Origin: Bradyrhizobium sp. URHD0069
Lineage (GTDB): Bacteria; Pseudomonadota; Alphaproteobacteria; Rhizobiales; Xanthobacteraceae
Assembly: GCF_000701345.1 (NCBI RefSeq)
Contig: NZ_JNIJ01000017.1
Location: 80,160 to 144,159 of the forward strand
Reading direction: 5' to 3'
DNA: 64,000 nucleotides
Part shown: positions 13,927 to 22,968 of the stretch, piece by piece
How the letters are laid out: each line of letters opens with the position of its first letter
Numbering within the stretch: the first letter of the stretch is position 1
Program-made: the position numbers and the translations under genes
Notes under the pieces: model-generated
Told to the model about the DNA's origin: nothing
Seen by the model: only the letters and a program-made list of their open reading frames with translations
Database searches by the model: none

Positions 13927-15215
13927 GCGCTCGCGCGGATCGGCACCACGTTAGGTGCCGCTGGCGGCTCGACGATCTGCTGCAGATAACCAGCCCACAA
14001 CTCCAAGGCTTCGCGCTTTTCGTCGAAGTATTCGTATAAATCATAGACCCTTTGGATACCCGGTTTCACATGGGCGAGGACCGCCTCGCGGGCGTCCAGT
14101 GAAATTCCTTTCAGCCGTGACATGCGCGAGCGCACGCTGCGGCGGATGTCGTGGTTAGTCCAGTGCGCCAGCACCACCTCATCGGGATCATCGCCGCGCT
14201 CGACCGCGATCTCGCGCAGCACCTTGAGCATCTCCGCGTCGATCTGCTTCTTCATCCGCCCGGCCACCTTGACGGCGGTTTCGCCGCCGTCGAACGAAAA
14301 CAGGAACTTGCCTCGCTTCGGGCAGGCGTCGTAAATCTTGCGCAGGTCGGCAGTAATCGGAACCACATGGGCGATCTTGCCCTTCATCCTCGATGCCGGG
14401 ATCGTCCACTCCCAAGAATTGCCGCGCATATTCCATTCGGGGCGGTCGGTATTCGACAGTTCGCGAACCCGCAATGCCGAGAGCACAAGGCCACGGTACA
14501 GCGGGCCAATCGGATACGGCAGCCGCGTTGCCGCGATCCACAGCGCACGCAGTTCGTCGTCATTGAGGATTCGTTGGCGCGGCTCGATCTTGCCGACGAT
14601 CTTCGATATCTTGATGGTGGCGCACGGGCTGATCTTGAGGCCATAGATGCGCTGATCGATCACCCACGAGAAGAACCCGCCCAAATCGTTGAACAGTTGC
14701 CGGCCCATCGCTGGCGTCTCGATGGCCCTCGGGTTCACGACCTTCCCGAGAATATCCAGATCGGTGATCTCGGCAATCGGTGTGTCCTTGAAGATCGGGA
14801 ACAGGTTGTTTTCGATCCGCTTCTTGACCGCCCTGCCCGAGCGCTGCCTGGCCAACTTGCGGTCGAAATAGTCGCCTGCGATGCCGCCGAACGTATTGGC
14901 GCGAATCTGCGCCTGCTCCTCCCTCGCCTTGTCCTCGACCTGTTTTGGGTCGACCCCTTGCTTGATAAGGTCCGACCATTCGCGCGCGGTCTGGCGGGCC
15001 GCCTCCAGGGTGGTTTTGGCGATCTCCCGGCGGGACAGGAAGGTCGAGCCGGGGAAGCGGGCTTGGAAGATGTAGGTCTTGACGCCCGTGTCGGTGACGC
15101 GGACCCCGAAGCCGGGGACCAAGGCATCCATGACCTGATAGCGCTTGCCTTTAGGGGCGGCTTTGAGGGATAGGACCTTGCGGTCGGTCAGGGCTTTTTC
15201 AGGTTGGCGGGGCAT
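13923..15215 (-). CDS. int: Tyrosine site-specific integrase (P4 type, DUF4102 N-terminus)
   Basis: A 430-residue integrase. The N-terminal arm-binding DUF4102 domain shows ALTDRKVLSLKAAPKGKRYQ and GFGVRVTDTGVKTYIFQARF. A SAM-like core-binding domain follows at about residues 105-200. The catalytic domain has SALRVRELSN (first Arg), HDIRRSVRSRMSRL (HxxR), and LAHVKPGIQRVYDLYEYFDE with the nucleophilic tyrosine near the C-terminus. It recombines attachment sites to insert and excise the element. It marks the right edge of the island, facing outward from the core gene at 15495, and is the best candidate for mobilising the 5-15 kb region. Confidence 0.93.
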   Translation of the reverse strand: MPRQPEKALTDRKVLSLKAAPKGKRYQVMDALVPGFGVRVTDTGVKTYIFQARFPGSTFLSRREIAKTTLEAARQTAREWSDLIKQGVDPKQVEDKAREEQAQIRANTFGGIAGDYFDRKLARQRSGRAVKKRIENNLFPIFKDTPIAEITDLDILGKVVNPRAIETPAMGRQLFNDLGGFFSWVIDQRIYGLKISPCATIKISKIVGKIEPRQRILNDDELRALWIAATRLPYPIGPLYRGLVLSALRVRELSNTDRPEWNMRGNSWEWTIPASRMKGKIAHVVPITADLRKIYDACPKRGKFLFSFDGGETAVKVAGRMKKQIDAEMLKVLREIAVERGDDPDEVVLAHWTNHDIRRSVRSRMSRLKGISLDAREAVLAHVKPGIQRVYDLYEYFDEKREALELWAGYLQQIVEPPAAPNVVPIRASA

Positions 15216-15494
15216 CTGCTATCGTTCCTGTCTGGAAACTATATATGAACCTATCCGGGCATCTCGGGGCATCACCGGGGCATCATTTTGTCGGAGATTG
15301 AGCGATAGCCGATGAGATGCAATGGAGAGGAAAAATGCAAGAAATACCTGCAATGCCTACGTTTCTGAAATTCTGTGAAGTTCGGTGAGAGCCTACGAAA
15401 CGGCTTTCAGAATAAACTATGTAGACAGGAACCGGTTCACCCTGCCAAGGGCCGGATCGTTCGCGAAATCAGGCCGGTAGCCGGGAAGCGCCCC
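15216..15494. other. Island edge, candidate attachment and arm-site region
   Basis: Upstream of the integrase, GGCATC-type repeats occur close together (GGGCATCTCGGGGCATCACC and GGGGCATCATT within 15258-15295), plausible integrase arm sites. Further right, TCTGAAA at about 15364 and TTTCAGA at about 15409 form an inverted repeat. No tRNA or tmRNA is seen. The right attachment core most likely lies here, between the integrase and the core gene at 15495, but its partner was not found by eye. Confidence 0.4.
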
Positions 15495-16037
15495 GTGAGT
15501 ATTCCGAACATCATTACCCTCGGCCGCATCCTGCTGGTGCCGTTCATCGTATGGGCGATTGCCTCCAGCCAGATGGAAATCGCGTTCGCGATCTTCGTCA
15601 TCGCCGGCGTCAGCGACGCGGTCGACGGCTTTCTCGCCAAGCGGTTCAACATGGCCAGTGAATTGGGCGCGCTGCTCGATCCACTGGCCGACAAGGCGCT
15701 GCTGGTCTCGATCTACGTGGCGCTCGGGATCTGGGGGGCGGTGCCGCGGTGGCTCGTCATCCTTGTGGTTTCCCGCGACATCATGATTGTAGCCGCCGTG
15801 ATCGTATCATGGCTGTTTGACAGGCCGATCCCGATGAAGCCGTTGATGGTGTCGAAGCTCAATACGGTGGCACAGGTGGCGTTCGCGGCATTGGTGCTTG
15901 CGGCACTCGGCTTCGGCTTCAAGCCAGCGCCGTATGATCTGATCCTGATGGGTTTTGTCACGGTCTTTACTTTGGTTTCCGTATCGCTCTATCTCGTGGA
16001 GTGGGTGCGGCACATGAGCACGATCGAAGCAAGATAG
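15495..16037 (+). CDS. CDP-alcohol phosphatidyltransferase
   Basis: A 180-residue integral membrane enzyme that transfers a phosphatidyl group from CDP-diacylglycerol to an alcohol, as in phosphatidylglycerophosphate or cardiolipin synthesis. It starts SIPNIITLGRILLVPFIVWA and shows the family motif in DAVDGFLAKRF and ELGALLDPLADK (DG-x-x-A-x8-G-x3-D-x3-D) at about residues 44-66. About five or six membrane helices follow. The GTG at 15495 matches the family start; the open frame to 15375 belongs to the junction with the island. It begins the core block and precedes hdaA. PgsA and the bacterial-type cardiolipin synthase cannot be told apart here. Confidence 0.85.
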   Translation: MSIPNIITLGRILLVPFIVWAIASSQMEIAFAIFVIAGVSDAVDGFLAKRFNMASELGALLDPLADKALLVSIYVALGIWGAVPRWLVILVVSRDIMIVAAVIVSWLFDRPIPMKPLMVSKLNTVAQVAFAALVLAALGFGFKPAPYDLILMGFVTVFTLVSVSLYLVEWVRHMSTIEAR

Positions 16038-16068
16038 ATCGTGCGCCGTCCCGGCATGGAGTAACTGC

Positions 16069-16746
16069 GTGGCGACCCGCGTTCACCCTCGTCAGCTTGC
16101 ATTTGCTCTTCCGCATGCAGAGAGCCTTGGCCGCGACGATTTTCTCGAGGGACCGGCCAATGCGGCAGGCCTGGTGCTGGTCGACAGCTGGCCCGAATGG
16201 CCAAACCGCATCATGCTGCTGGTGGGACCGGAGGGCTGCGGAAAGAGCCACCTCGCCGCCATCTGGGCCGAACACGCCGGTGCACGCTCGACATCAGCGC
16301 ATGCGCTGACCGCTGACGCAGTGCCGGGCGCGCTGGCGACCGGGGCGCTGGTCGTGGAAGATTTGAAGCCCGCGGACTTTGATGAACGGGCGCTGTTCCA
16401 CCTGATGAATCTGGCGCGGGAGGATGGAGCTTTCGTTTTGATCACCGCGCGCGAGCCGCCGTCGGCGTTTCAGATCGAGCTGCGCGATCTCCGGTCACGT
16501 CTGCGCGCGGCACCGACGGTGTCGCTGTTGCCGCCTGACGATCAGCTGTTTCGCGCCCTGGTTGTCAAGTTTTGCGCAGACCGCCAATTGGCTGTCGATG
16601 AAACCGTGGTGAGCTATCTCGCAACCCGGATCGAGCGCTCTTATGCTGCCGCGCGGCAAGCCGTTGAGCTCCTGGACACCGAGGCCTTGCGGCTGGGCCG
16701 GCCGGTTACCCGGGCGCTGGCGGCTGAATTGCTGCGCAATGCCTGA
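16069..16746 (+). CDS. hdaA: DnaA-homologous regulatory inactivator HdaA
   Basis: A 225-residue AAA+ protein of the DnaA/Hda family. The N-terminal HPRQLAFALPHAESLGRDDF resembles the clamp-binding Hda motif QLAF, at about residues 6-13. A Walker A-like GPEGCGKSHLAAIW follows, then LVVEDLKP in the Walker B position and the sensor-type ITAREPPSAF. The DNA-binding domain of DnaA is missing, as expected. With the beta clamp it promotes hydrolysis of DnaA-ATP and prevents re-initiation. The GTG at 16069 follows GGAG with good spacing. It sits between the phosphatidyltransferase and ppk on the same strand, an order usual in this group. Confidence 0.88.
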   Translation: MATRVHPRQLAFALPHAESLGRDDFLEGPANAAGLVLVDSWPEWPNRIMLLVGPEGCGKSHLAAIWAEHAGARSTSAHALTADAVPGALATGALVVEDLKPADFDERALFHLMNLAREDGAFVLITAREPPSAFQIELRDLRSRLRAAPTVSLLPPDDQLFRALVVKFCADRQLAVDETVVSYLATRIERSYAAARQAVELLDTEALRLGRPVTRALAAELLRNA

Positions 16747-16869
16747 TCCCGCGGCCCGTCTCGCATCTTGACGGCGCAAGCGCTGGGAACATCAATGTCA
16801 TTGAAACGTCATCGCGATAACACATGCTTCGTGCCCTCTCAGCCGGATGGTGCCGTGTCTAATTTTGGG

Positions 16870-19083
16870 ATGGATCAAACTCTGATGGAATCCGCGCAAG
16901 CCGTTGTAATTAAAGAAAAAGAATCGGAAGCCGAGACCCGCCCAAGCATCGGCGCCAGCCCCGAACGCTTCATTAACCGCGAACTTTCCTGGCTGCATTT
17001 CAATCGCCGGGTGCTCGAGGAATCGGTCAATTCCGGCCATCCCGCGCTTGAGCGGGTGCGATTTCTGTCGATTTCCGCCAATAACCTTGATGAGTTCTTC
17101 ATGGTCCGCGTCGCCGGCATCAAGGCCCAGGTGCGGGAGGGCATTGCCGAGCGCAGTCCGGACGGGCTGACCCCTGCGGAACAGCTCGTCCTCATCAACG
17201 AGACCGTTTCAAAACTCGCCAACGACCAGCAGTCCATCTGGCGCGATCTGCGCGGCATCCTGTCCGAGGTCGGCATCATTCTGGTCGACGGCCGCGATGT
17301 CAGCAAGACCGAGCGAGCCTGGATCGAGGATCATTTCCTCCATAACATTTTCCCGCTGCTGACGCCGCTCGCGATCGATCCCGCGCATCCCTTCCCGTTC
17401 ATCCCGAGCCTCGGCTTTACCGTCGCGCTGCATCTCGCACGGATTTCCGACGGCAAACCGATGAACGCGCTCATCCGTATGCCCGGCAAGATCGATCGCT
17501 TCATCCGCCTGCCCGCGGGCAAGGATTCCGCCGTGCGATTGATTACGCTCGAACAAGCCACCGGGTTGTTCATCGGTCGGCTGTTCCCCGGCTATACCGT
17601 CAAGGGTCAGGGTGCGTTTCGCATCATCCGCGATTCTGAAATCGAAATCGAAGAAGAGGCGGAAGATCTGGTGCGGGTGTTTGAAACCGCGCTGAAGCGG
17701 CGGCGGCGGGGCTCGGTGATCCGGCTCGAAATCGAAGCCAAGATGCCGGAAGAACTCCGCGCCTTCGTGCAGCGGGCGCTTTCGACCGCCGACGACGAGG
17801 TCCTGCTGGTCGACGGCGTGCTGGCGATGAACGAGCTGTCGCAGTTGACCCGGCTCGACCGGCCCGACCTCGAATTCGCGCCCTTCGTGCCCCGTCATCC
17901 CGAACGCGTGCGCGATCATGGCGGCGATATCTTCGCTGCGATCCGACAAAAGGACCTGATCGTTCATCACCCCTATGAATCATTCGACGTCGTCGTGCAG
18001 TTCCTGCAACAGGCCGCCCGCGATCCCGATGTCGTCGCAATCAAGCAGACGCTCTATCGCACCTCGAACAACTCGCCGATCGTGCGGGCGCTCGCGGAGG
18101 CCGCCGAGGCCGGAAAATCCGTGACCGCGCTGGTCGAGCTCAAGGCGCGGTTCGATGAGGAAGCCAATATCCGCTGGGCGCGAGATCTCGAACGCGCCGG
18201 CGTGCAGGTGGTGTACGGATTTCTCGAACTGAAGACCCACGCCAAACTGTCGCTGATCGTGCGCCGTGAGGGCGGCAGTCTCACGAGCTATGTCCACACC
18301 GGCACCGGAAACTATCATCCGGTCACGGCCCGCATCTACACCGACCTTTCCTACTTCACGTCAGATCCAATCATCGGACGCGACGCCGCGCGGGTTTTCA
18401 ACTACATCACCGGCTATGCCGAGCCGAGCGATATCGAGAAGATGGCGGTATCGCCGCTCACTTTGCGCAAGCGCATCATCGAGCATATTCGCGGCGAGAC
18501 CAACCACATCCGGCACGGCAGGCCGGGCGCGATCTGGATGAAGATGAACTCGCTGGTCGATCCGGATATCATCGATGCGTTGTATGAAGCCTCGCAGGCC
18601 GGCGTGTCGATCGAGCTGGTGGTGCGCGGAATCTGCTGCCTGCGGCCCGGCGTTCCCGGACTTTCCGAGAACATCCGCGTCAAATCGATCATTGGCCGTT
18701 TTCTCGAGCATGGCCGCATCTACTGCTTCGGGATGGGCCAAGGCCTGCCAAGCTCAAAAGCTGCTGTGTATATCTCGTCCGCCGACATGATGCCGCGCAA
18801 CCTCGATCGGCGGGTCGAAATCCTTTGTCCGCTGCAAAATCCTACGGTGCATCAGCAGGTTCTCGAACAAATCATGGTCGCGAATCTCAAGGATACAGAG
18901 CAAAGCTGGCGGTTATTGCCGGACGGGACGTCAACGCGTATGAAGACCGTTCAGGGCGAAGAGCCCTTCAACCTGCATGATTACTTCATGACGAATCCGA
19001 GTCTGTCAGGCCGTGGAAAGTCGCTTAAGGAATCTTCGCCGCGCCGCCTCACACGCCGCACCGAGCGTCAGCATTCGTCATAA
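16870..19083 (+). CDS. ppk: Polyphosphate kinase 1
   Basis: A 737-residue enzyme that reversibly moves the terminal phosphate of ATP to polyphosphate. [19 protein letters not shown] near residue 33 starts the N domain, and [16 protein letters not shown] and [20 protein letters not shown] are further PPK1 signatures. The catalytic histidine lies in [13 protein letters not shown], followed by [20 protein letters not shown] and the PLD-like fold ending in [17 protein letters not shown]. The ATG at 16870 gives an N-terminal tail slightly longer than E. coli PPK; an ATG at 16885 is an alternative, and the open frame upstream is not supported. It stands 12 bp before ppx, so synthesis and breakdown enzymes are co-transcribed. 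Confidence 0.95.
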   Translation: MDQTLMESAQAVVIKEKESEAETRPSIGASPERFINRELSWLHFNRRVLEESVNSGHPALERVRFLSISANNLDEFFMVRVAGIKAQVREGIAERSPDGLTPAEQLVLINETVSKLANDQQSIWRDLRGILSEVGIILVDGRDVSKTERAWIEDHFLHNIFPLLTPLAIDPAHPFPFIPSLGFTVALHLARISDGKPMNALIRMPGKIDRFIRLPAGKDSAVRLITLEQATGLFIGRLFPGYTVKGQGAFRIIRDSEIEIEEEAEDLVRVFETALKRRRRGSVIRLEIEAKMPEELRAFVQRALSTADDEVLLVDGVLAMNELSQLTRLDRPDLEFAPFVPRHPERVRDHGGDIFAAIRQKDLIVHHPYESFDVVVQFLQQAARDPDVVAIKQTLYRTSNNSPIVRALAEAAEAGKSVTALVELKARFDEEANIRWARDLERAGVQVVYGFLELKTHAKLSLIVRREGGSLTSYVHTGTGNYHPVTARIYTDLSYFTSDPIIGRDAARVFNYITGYAEPSDIEKMAVSPLTLRKRIIEHIRGETNHIRHGRPGAIWMKMNSLVDPDIIDALYEASQAGVSIELVVRGICCLRPGVPGLSENIRVKSIIGRFLEHGRIYCFGMGQGLPSSKAAVYISSADMMPRNLDRRVEILCPLQNPTVHQQVLEQIMVANLKDTEQSWRLLPDGTSTRMKTVQGEEPFNLHDYFMTNPSLSGRGKSLKESSPRRLTRRTERQHSS

Positions 19084-19095
19084 GGAAGCTTTCCG

Positions 19096-20598
19096 GTGAA
19101 GCGGCCGCGCAAACGCCCATCCAGCGTCGCGGTCATCGACATCGGTTCGAACTCGGTGCGTCTCGTCGTCTATGAATCGATGGCGCGGAGCCTGGTCTCG
19201 ATCTTCAACGAGAAAACCCTTTGCGGTCTCGGGCGCGAGGTTCAGACCACGGGGCTTTTGGCGCCCGACGCCGTCGCCAAGGCCTTGACGTCGTTGCGGC
19301 GTTTTCGCGCGTTGTGCAGGATCATGAAAGTCGGCCGCGTGCACGCGATCGCCACCGCCGCGTGCCGCGACGCCACCAACGGTCCCGATTTCATCGCCAA
19401 GGCCGAACGCATCTGCGGCGTCGCAATCGAGATTCTGTCGGGTCCGCGCGAAGCGGCACTATCCGCGCTGGGCGTTGTGTCAGGCCTTCACAAGCCCGAC
19501 GGCATCGTCGGCGATCTCGGCGGCGGCTCGCTGGAACTGATTGACGTTCAGGGCAACCGCGTTCGCCGCGGCGTGACGCTGCCGCTCGGCAGTCTGGCGT
19601 TACAGGACGCATCGCAGAAATCGCTGAAGCGCGCCGAGCGGATGGTCAAAACCGATCTTTCCGGAGTTGCCCAGCTCAGGGCCGGCCGCGGCCGCGCGTT
19701 TTATGCGGTCGGGGGGACATGGCGGGCGCTGGCGCGCATCCACATCGTCCAAAGCGGCTATCCGTTGCGGGTGATGCACGGCTATTCGATACCGGCAGCG
19801 GACGCGCTCGATTTCGCACAGCGCCTGCGCCGCCTCGTCTCGGCGAACATGTTGGCCAATATCGAAGTCGTCGCCGATGCACGACGGCCGTTACTGACCT
19901 ATGCAGCGCTTGTTCTCGAATACATCATTCGTGTCGCCAAACCGAAGACCATTGTGTTTTCGACCTTCGGGGTGCGCGAAGGCCTGCTTTACTCGATGTT
20001 GCCGCAGGCCGAGCGCTCCAAGGATGGATTGATTTGCGCCGCGCAGACGCTCAACGAGTTGCTGTCGCGATCCGCGCGCCATGCCGAAGAACTGATCGAA
20101 TGGACCGATCGTTTGGTGCGGGTCGTAAGATTGCGGGAAACCGAGGAAGATCGCCGCCTGCGCCATGCCGCGTGCCTGTTGTCGGACATCGGATGGCGGG
20201 TACATCCCGATTACCGCGGCGAGCAGACACTCAATCTCATCACCAACGGAAATTTCGGCGCGATCAGCCATCAAGGCCGGGCGTTTGTCGCGCTGTCGGT
20301 ATATTATCGCTATGCGGGTTTGAACGAACAGAATGAACCGCCGGCGATTATTCAAAAGCTGGTGCCGCCATCCATGGTCGAGCGTGCCCGCGTGCTCGGG
20401 GCGGCGTTCCGCGTCGCCCATCTGATATCGGCGGCGCGGCCGGGTGTTTTGCCGGCAACCCACTTTCGAAGCCGCGACCGCAAGCTGATGCTGGTGTTCG
20501 AGCACCGGATGGTCGATCTCGTTGCGGATCGCGTCGGCAGCCGTTTCAAGCAGCTGGCACGGCTGGTCGGCCGCTCCGGATCGATCGTGCGGCGTTAG
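19096..20598 (+). CDS. ppx: Exopolyphosphatase (Ppx/GppA family)
   Basis: A 500-residue member of the Ppx/GppA family of the ASKHA superfamily, which releases phosphate from the ends of polyphosphate or hydrolyses pppGpp. The first phosphate loop is AVIDIGSNSVRLVVYE at residues 12-27, and the second is GIVGDLGGGSLELIDV with GVTLPLGSLAL following. The C-terminal part is the HD-like helical extension (RHAACLLSDIGWRVHPDYRG). The GTG at 19096 directly follows ppk with a GGAAGC-type site upstream. Convergent to terC, leaving only three bases between stops. Confidence 0.93.
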   Translation: MKRPRKRPSSVAVIDIGSNSVRLVVYESMARSLVSIFNEKTLCGLGREVQTTGLLAPDAVAKALTSLRRFRALCRIMKVGRVHAIATAACRDATNGPDFIAKAERICGVAIEILSGPREAALSALGVVSGLHKPDGIVGDLGGGSLELIDVQGNRVRRGVTLPLGSLALQDASQKSLKRAERMVKTDLSGVAQLRAGRGRAFYAVGGTWRALARIHIVQSGYPLRVMHGYSIPAADALDFAQRLRRLVSANMLANIEVVADARRPLLTYAALVLEYIIRVAKPKTIVFSTFGVREGLLYSMLPQAERSKDGLICAAQTLNELLSRSARHAEELIEWTDRLVRVVRLRETEEDRRLRHAACLLSDIGWRVHPDYRGEQTLNLITNGNFGAISHQGRAFVALSVYYRYAGLNEQNEPPAIIQKLVPPSMVERARVLGAAFRVAHLISAARPGVLPATHFRSRDRKLMLVFEHRMVDLVADRVGSRFKQLARLVGRSGSIVRR

Positions 20599-20601
20599 AG
20601 G

Positions 20602-21444
20602 CTAAGCCGCGGGTGCTGCATGCTGGCCGATCTGCGAAAGCTTGCGCTTCCGCCAGACCGATCCCGCCACCAGCACGATGATGATGCCGAGGATCCCGAA
20701 GACCACCTCGCCGCCATGACCGTCATTGGCAAAGTGCGGCATCACGCCGAGCGGCGCGAATAATGCGTCGAGCGTAACGCCGACCGGGCCGTTAAAGAAC
20801 GCCTGCAGATGCGGAACAATCGCGGGATCGGTCGCCATCACCTCGCCGGCGACCCAGCCCAATAAGCCGGCGCCGGCCCATACCAGGGCGGGCAAGCGCG
20901 TGAGCAGCGCCATGATCAGCGCAGCTCCGGCGACGATCAGGGGAACGCTGATGGCAAGCCCGATGACAAGCAGGGGAATGCTGCCATTGGCGGCCGCGGC
21001 GACTGCGATTACGTTATCGAGGCTCATTACGATGTCGGCGATCGCCACGATCTGCACGGCCGCCCACAGATGCGCAGCCGCGTCCACGTCGCCCTCGCCC
21101 TCGTGTTCAGGTACCAGCAGCTTTGCCGCGATCACCAGCAGTGCCAATCCACCGACCAGCTTGAGGAACGGCAGCGCCATCAACGTCACGACGATGCCCG
21201 TGAAAATGATGCGCAGGAAAACGGCGACGCCGGCGCCAAGGATCATGCCCCAGAACCGCTGGCGCGGCGGCAGGCCGCGGCATGCCATCGCGATGACAAG
21301 CGCGTTGTCACCTGACAGCAGGATGTTGATCCACATGATCTTGCCGAGCGCGACCCAAAAAGCGGGCTGCTGCATCTCGCTTTGAAATTGCGCGATGAAT
21401 GTTGTGATCGTCGCCGGATCGAAAATTTGCAGCACCCAATTCAC
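20602..21444 (-). CDS. TerC family integral membrane protein
   Basis: A 280-residue membrane protein with about seven hydrophobic segments. The TerC signature appears twice: WINILLSGDNALVIAMACRG near residue 40 and AIADIVMSLDNVIAVAAAAN near residue 140, each carrying acidic residues in the membrane (GDNA and SLDN). Family members export manganese or other divalent metals and can support metalation of exported proteins. It is transcribed away from ppx, downstream of ndk, with 61 bp between. I looked for a yybP-ykoY manganese riboswitch in that gap and saw none. Confidence 0.88.
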   Translation of the reverse strand: MNWVLQIFDPATITTFIAQFQSEMQQPAFWVALGKIMWINILLSGDNALVIAMACRGLPPRQRFWGMILGAGVAVFLRIIFTGIVVTLMALPFLKLVGGLALLVIAAKLLVPEHEGEGDVDAAAHLWAAVQIVAIADIVMSLDNVIAVAAAANGSIPLLVIGLAISVPLIVAGAALIMALLTRLPALVWAGAGLLGWVAGEVMATDPAIVPHLQAFFNGPVGVTLDALFAPLGVMPHFANDGHGGEVVFGILGIIIVLVAGSVWRKRKLSQIGQHAAPAA

Positions 21445-21505
21445 AGTGAATTCCCCTCGGCCGGAGGCCGTTTCCGCGCGGCTTGCTTGCCGCTGCCCGT
21501 ATCAA

Positions 21506-21928
21506 TCAGCTGACGATTTCGTTGCCTGAGAAAAATTGTGCGATTTCGATTGCGGCGGTCTCAGGCGCATCCGATCCATGCACCGAGTTTTCACCGATCG
21601 ATTTCGCGTGCAGCTTGCGGATCGTACCATCGGCCGCCTTGGCAGGATCGGTCGCGCCCATGACTTCGCGATGCCTAAGCACGGCGTTTTCGCCTTCGAG
21701 AACTTGCACCACGACGGGACCGGAAGTCATGAAATCCACCAGCTCGCCAAAGAACGGACGCTCCTTGTGGACGGCGTAGAAGGTTTCGGCTTGTTCGCGG
21801 GTCATGCGAATGCGCTTCTGGGCAACGATCCGAAGCCCCGCCTTCTCGATCAGCGCATTGATCGCGCCCGTTATGTTACGCGCGGTTGCGTCGGGCTTGA
21901 TAATCGAAAAGGTGCGCTCAATCGCCAT
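21506..21928 (-). CDS. ndk: Nucleoside diphosphate kinase
   Basis: A 140-residue Ndk that balances nucleoside triphosphate pools by moving the gamma phosphate through a phosphohistidine. It shows [20 protein letters not shown], then [20 protein letters not shown], then [18 protein letters not shown] and the active-site [15 protein letters not shown], with the catalytic histidine at about residue 117. Length and motifs are standard. It is followed by terC on the same strand; the gene may be transcribed from the 280-bp gap upstream. Confidence 0.96.
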   Translation of the reverse strand: MAIERTFSIIKPDATARNITGAINALIEKAGLRIVAQKRIRMTREQAETFYAVHKERPFFGELVDFMTSGPVVVQVLEGENAVLRHREVMGATDPAKAADGTIRKLHAKSIGENSVHGSDAPETAAIEIAQFFSGNEIVS

Positions 21929-22208
21929 GATTTCGTCCTTGAACAGGGCTGGATGGGAGTTGCGGCGCTTATATCGGCGCTGTCGGCGAACGGCAAGCGA
22001 TCAGCGAAAGACTCGGGCTGTCTCGGCGGCCAACCGAAGCCTTCGAATTGCAACAATTTCACAAAGATGAACCTTCTCTGAAACCAACATCCCGATCTCG
22101 TTCACCTTCTCAAGGATAGGCTTCAATCAGCCGAACGCCTCGCGGATTGGGGGGACGGCAGCACTTTCCGAAGGCGCCGACACAGCGCCGAACCTTGAGG
22201 AGACGACC

Positions 22209-22454
22209 ATGTTACGCAAACTCTCGCTTGTTGCAGTTGCCGCGGCATCGCTGGGTGCGGCGGCGCTGGCGCCGACCTCCGCCTCCGCCTGGGGCGGTCA
22301 CGGTTGGCGGGGCGGATGGCATCATGGCTGGGGCGGTCCCCGCTTCTTCGTCGGCGGCCCGGCCTATGGCTATGGTAACGGCGGCTGCTATATGCGGCGA
22401 TTGGTCCCAACCCCGTGGGGGCCCAGATGGCGCTCGGTAAATCGCTGTTATTGA
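22209..22454 (+). CDS. Small secreted Gly/Trp/His-rich protein
   Basis: An 81-residue protein with a clear Sec signal peptide, MLRKLSLVAVAAASLGAAAL then APTSASA, cleaved before WGGHGWRGGW. The mature ~54 residues are rich in Gly, Trp, His and Arg and end in GGCYMRRLVPTPWGP and VNRCY, with two cysteines that could pair. Similar small exported proteins are frequent in Bradyrhizobium and have unknown roles. A strong GAGGAG lies before the ATG, and a terminator follows at 22516-22550, so it forms its own transcription unit. Confidence 0.8.
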   Translation: MLRKLSLVAVAAASLGAAALAPTSASAWGGHGWRGGWHHGWGGPRFFVGGPAYGYGNGGCYMRRLVPTPWGPRWRSVNRCY

Positions 22455-22467
22455 TCTGAACTCCCCA

Positions 22468-22515
22468 TCCGAAGTCAAAGGCCCTCCGAAGTCAAAAGCG
22501 CTCCGAAGTCAAAAG
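22468..22515. repeat. Three tandem 17-bp repeats
   Basis: TCCGAAGTCAAAAG-type units begin at 22468, 22485 and 22502, a constant 17-bp period. The first copy has one A less and is followed by an extra G. They lie between the stop of the small secreted protein and its terminator and would be part of the 3' end of the mRNA. Confidence 0.8.
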
Positions 22516-22550
22516 GCCCTGGCCCACTTGTGGCCGGGGCTTTCCTTTTA
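22516..22550 (+). terminator. Rho-independent terminator
   Basis: GCCCTGGCC (22516-22524) pairs with GGCCGGGGC (22532-22540), one T-G pair, loop CACTTGT, followed by TTTCCTTTTA. It ends the transcription unit of the small secreted protein. Confidence 0.8.
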
Positions 22551-22692
22551 GTCATTAAGGAGGAACCATCCGGCATCCTTCGTTCCATTCTGGCTGGAAA
22601 AGGCAGGCAATTGACCACCAAGGGGAAACAATTTGCATCCTAGTAACTTGGTCCGGTGCGATCTCCTTGAAGCGGAAGTGCACGGAAGCGTG

Positions 22693-22878
22693 ATGAACAG
22701 CCGAATCACCGACGACAGCGAACAAATGGATCACAGGACGACTCGATCGATCTGCGACGCGATAGGTGAACGGCTGCAGCAAGATCTGCGCCCCGAAACT
22801 TCGCGCCTGTCACCGCATTTGCAGGGTCTGATGGACGAATTGCGCAGGCGGGACGGCGAAGACCGATGCTGGGATTAG
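22693..22878 (+). CDS. Small hypothetical protein
   Basis: A 61-residue polar protein with CDAIGERLQQDLRPETSRLS, then PHLQGLMDELRRRDGED. I recall similar short proteins in related genomes, without known function. The ATG at 22693 lies after GGAAGC; the frame is open from 22633 but the upstream part looks non-coding. Amphipathic helices suggest a small soluble or adaptor protein. No link to the neighbouring ABC-F gene is evident other than the shared strand. Confidence 0.5.
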   Translation: MNSRITDDSEQMDHRTTRSICDAIGERLQQDLRPETSRLSPHLQGLMDELRRRDGEDRCWD

Positions 22879-22968
22879 CTGACTGAATTTTCGGCATAGG
22901 CGATCGGCGGGGGCAAATTTCGCTCATAAACGGGTTGCGTTTGGCGCCGGGTCCGGTGACAACCCCGC

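Noticed and set aside
15216..15494. tRNA or tmRNA attachment site beside the integrase
   Set aside because: I could not fold any tRNA and saw no CCA-ended acceptor or T-loop sequence.
17209..17970. Minus-strand open frame inside ppk
   Set aside because: Complementary to conserved PPK sequence; no ribosome site.
21445..21505. Manganese (yybP-ykoY) riboswitch before terC
   Set aside because: The 61-bp gap is too short and lacks the conserved core; only a small GCGGC/GCCGC hairpin is present.
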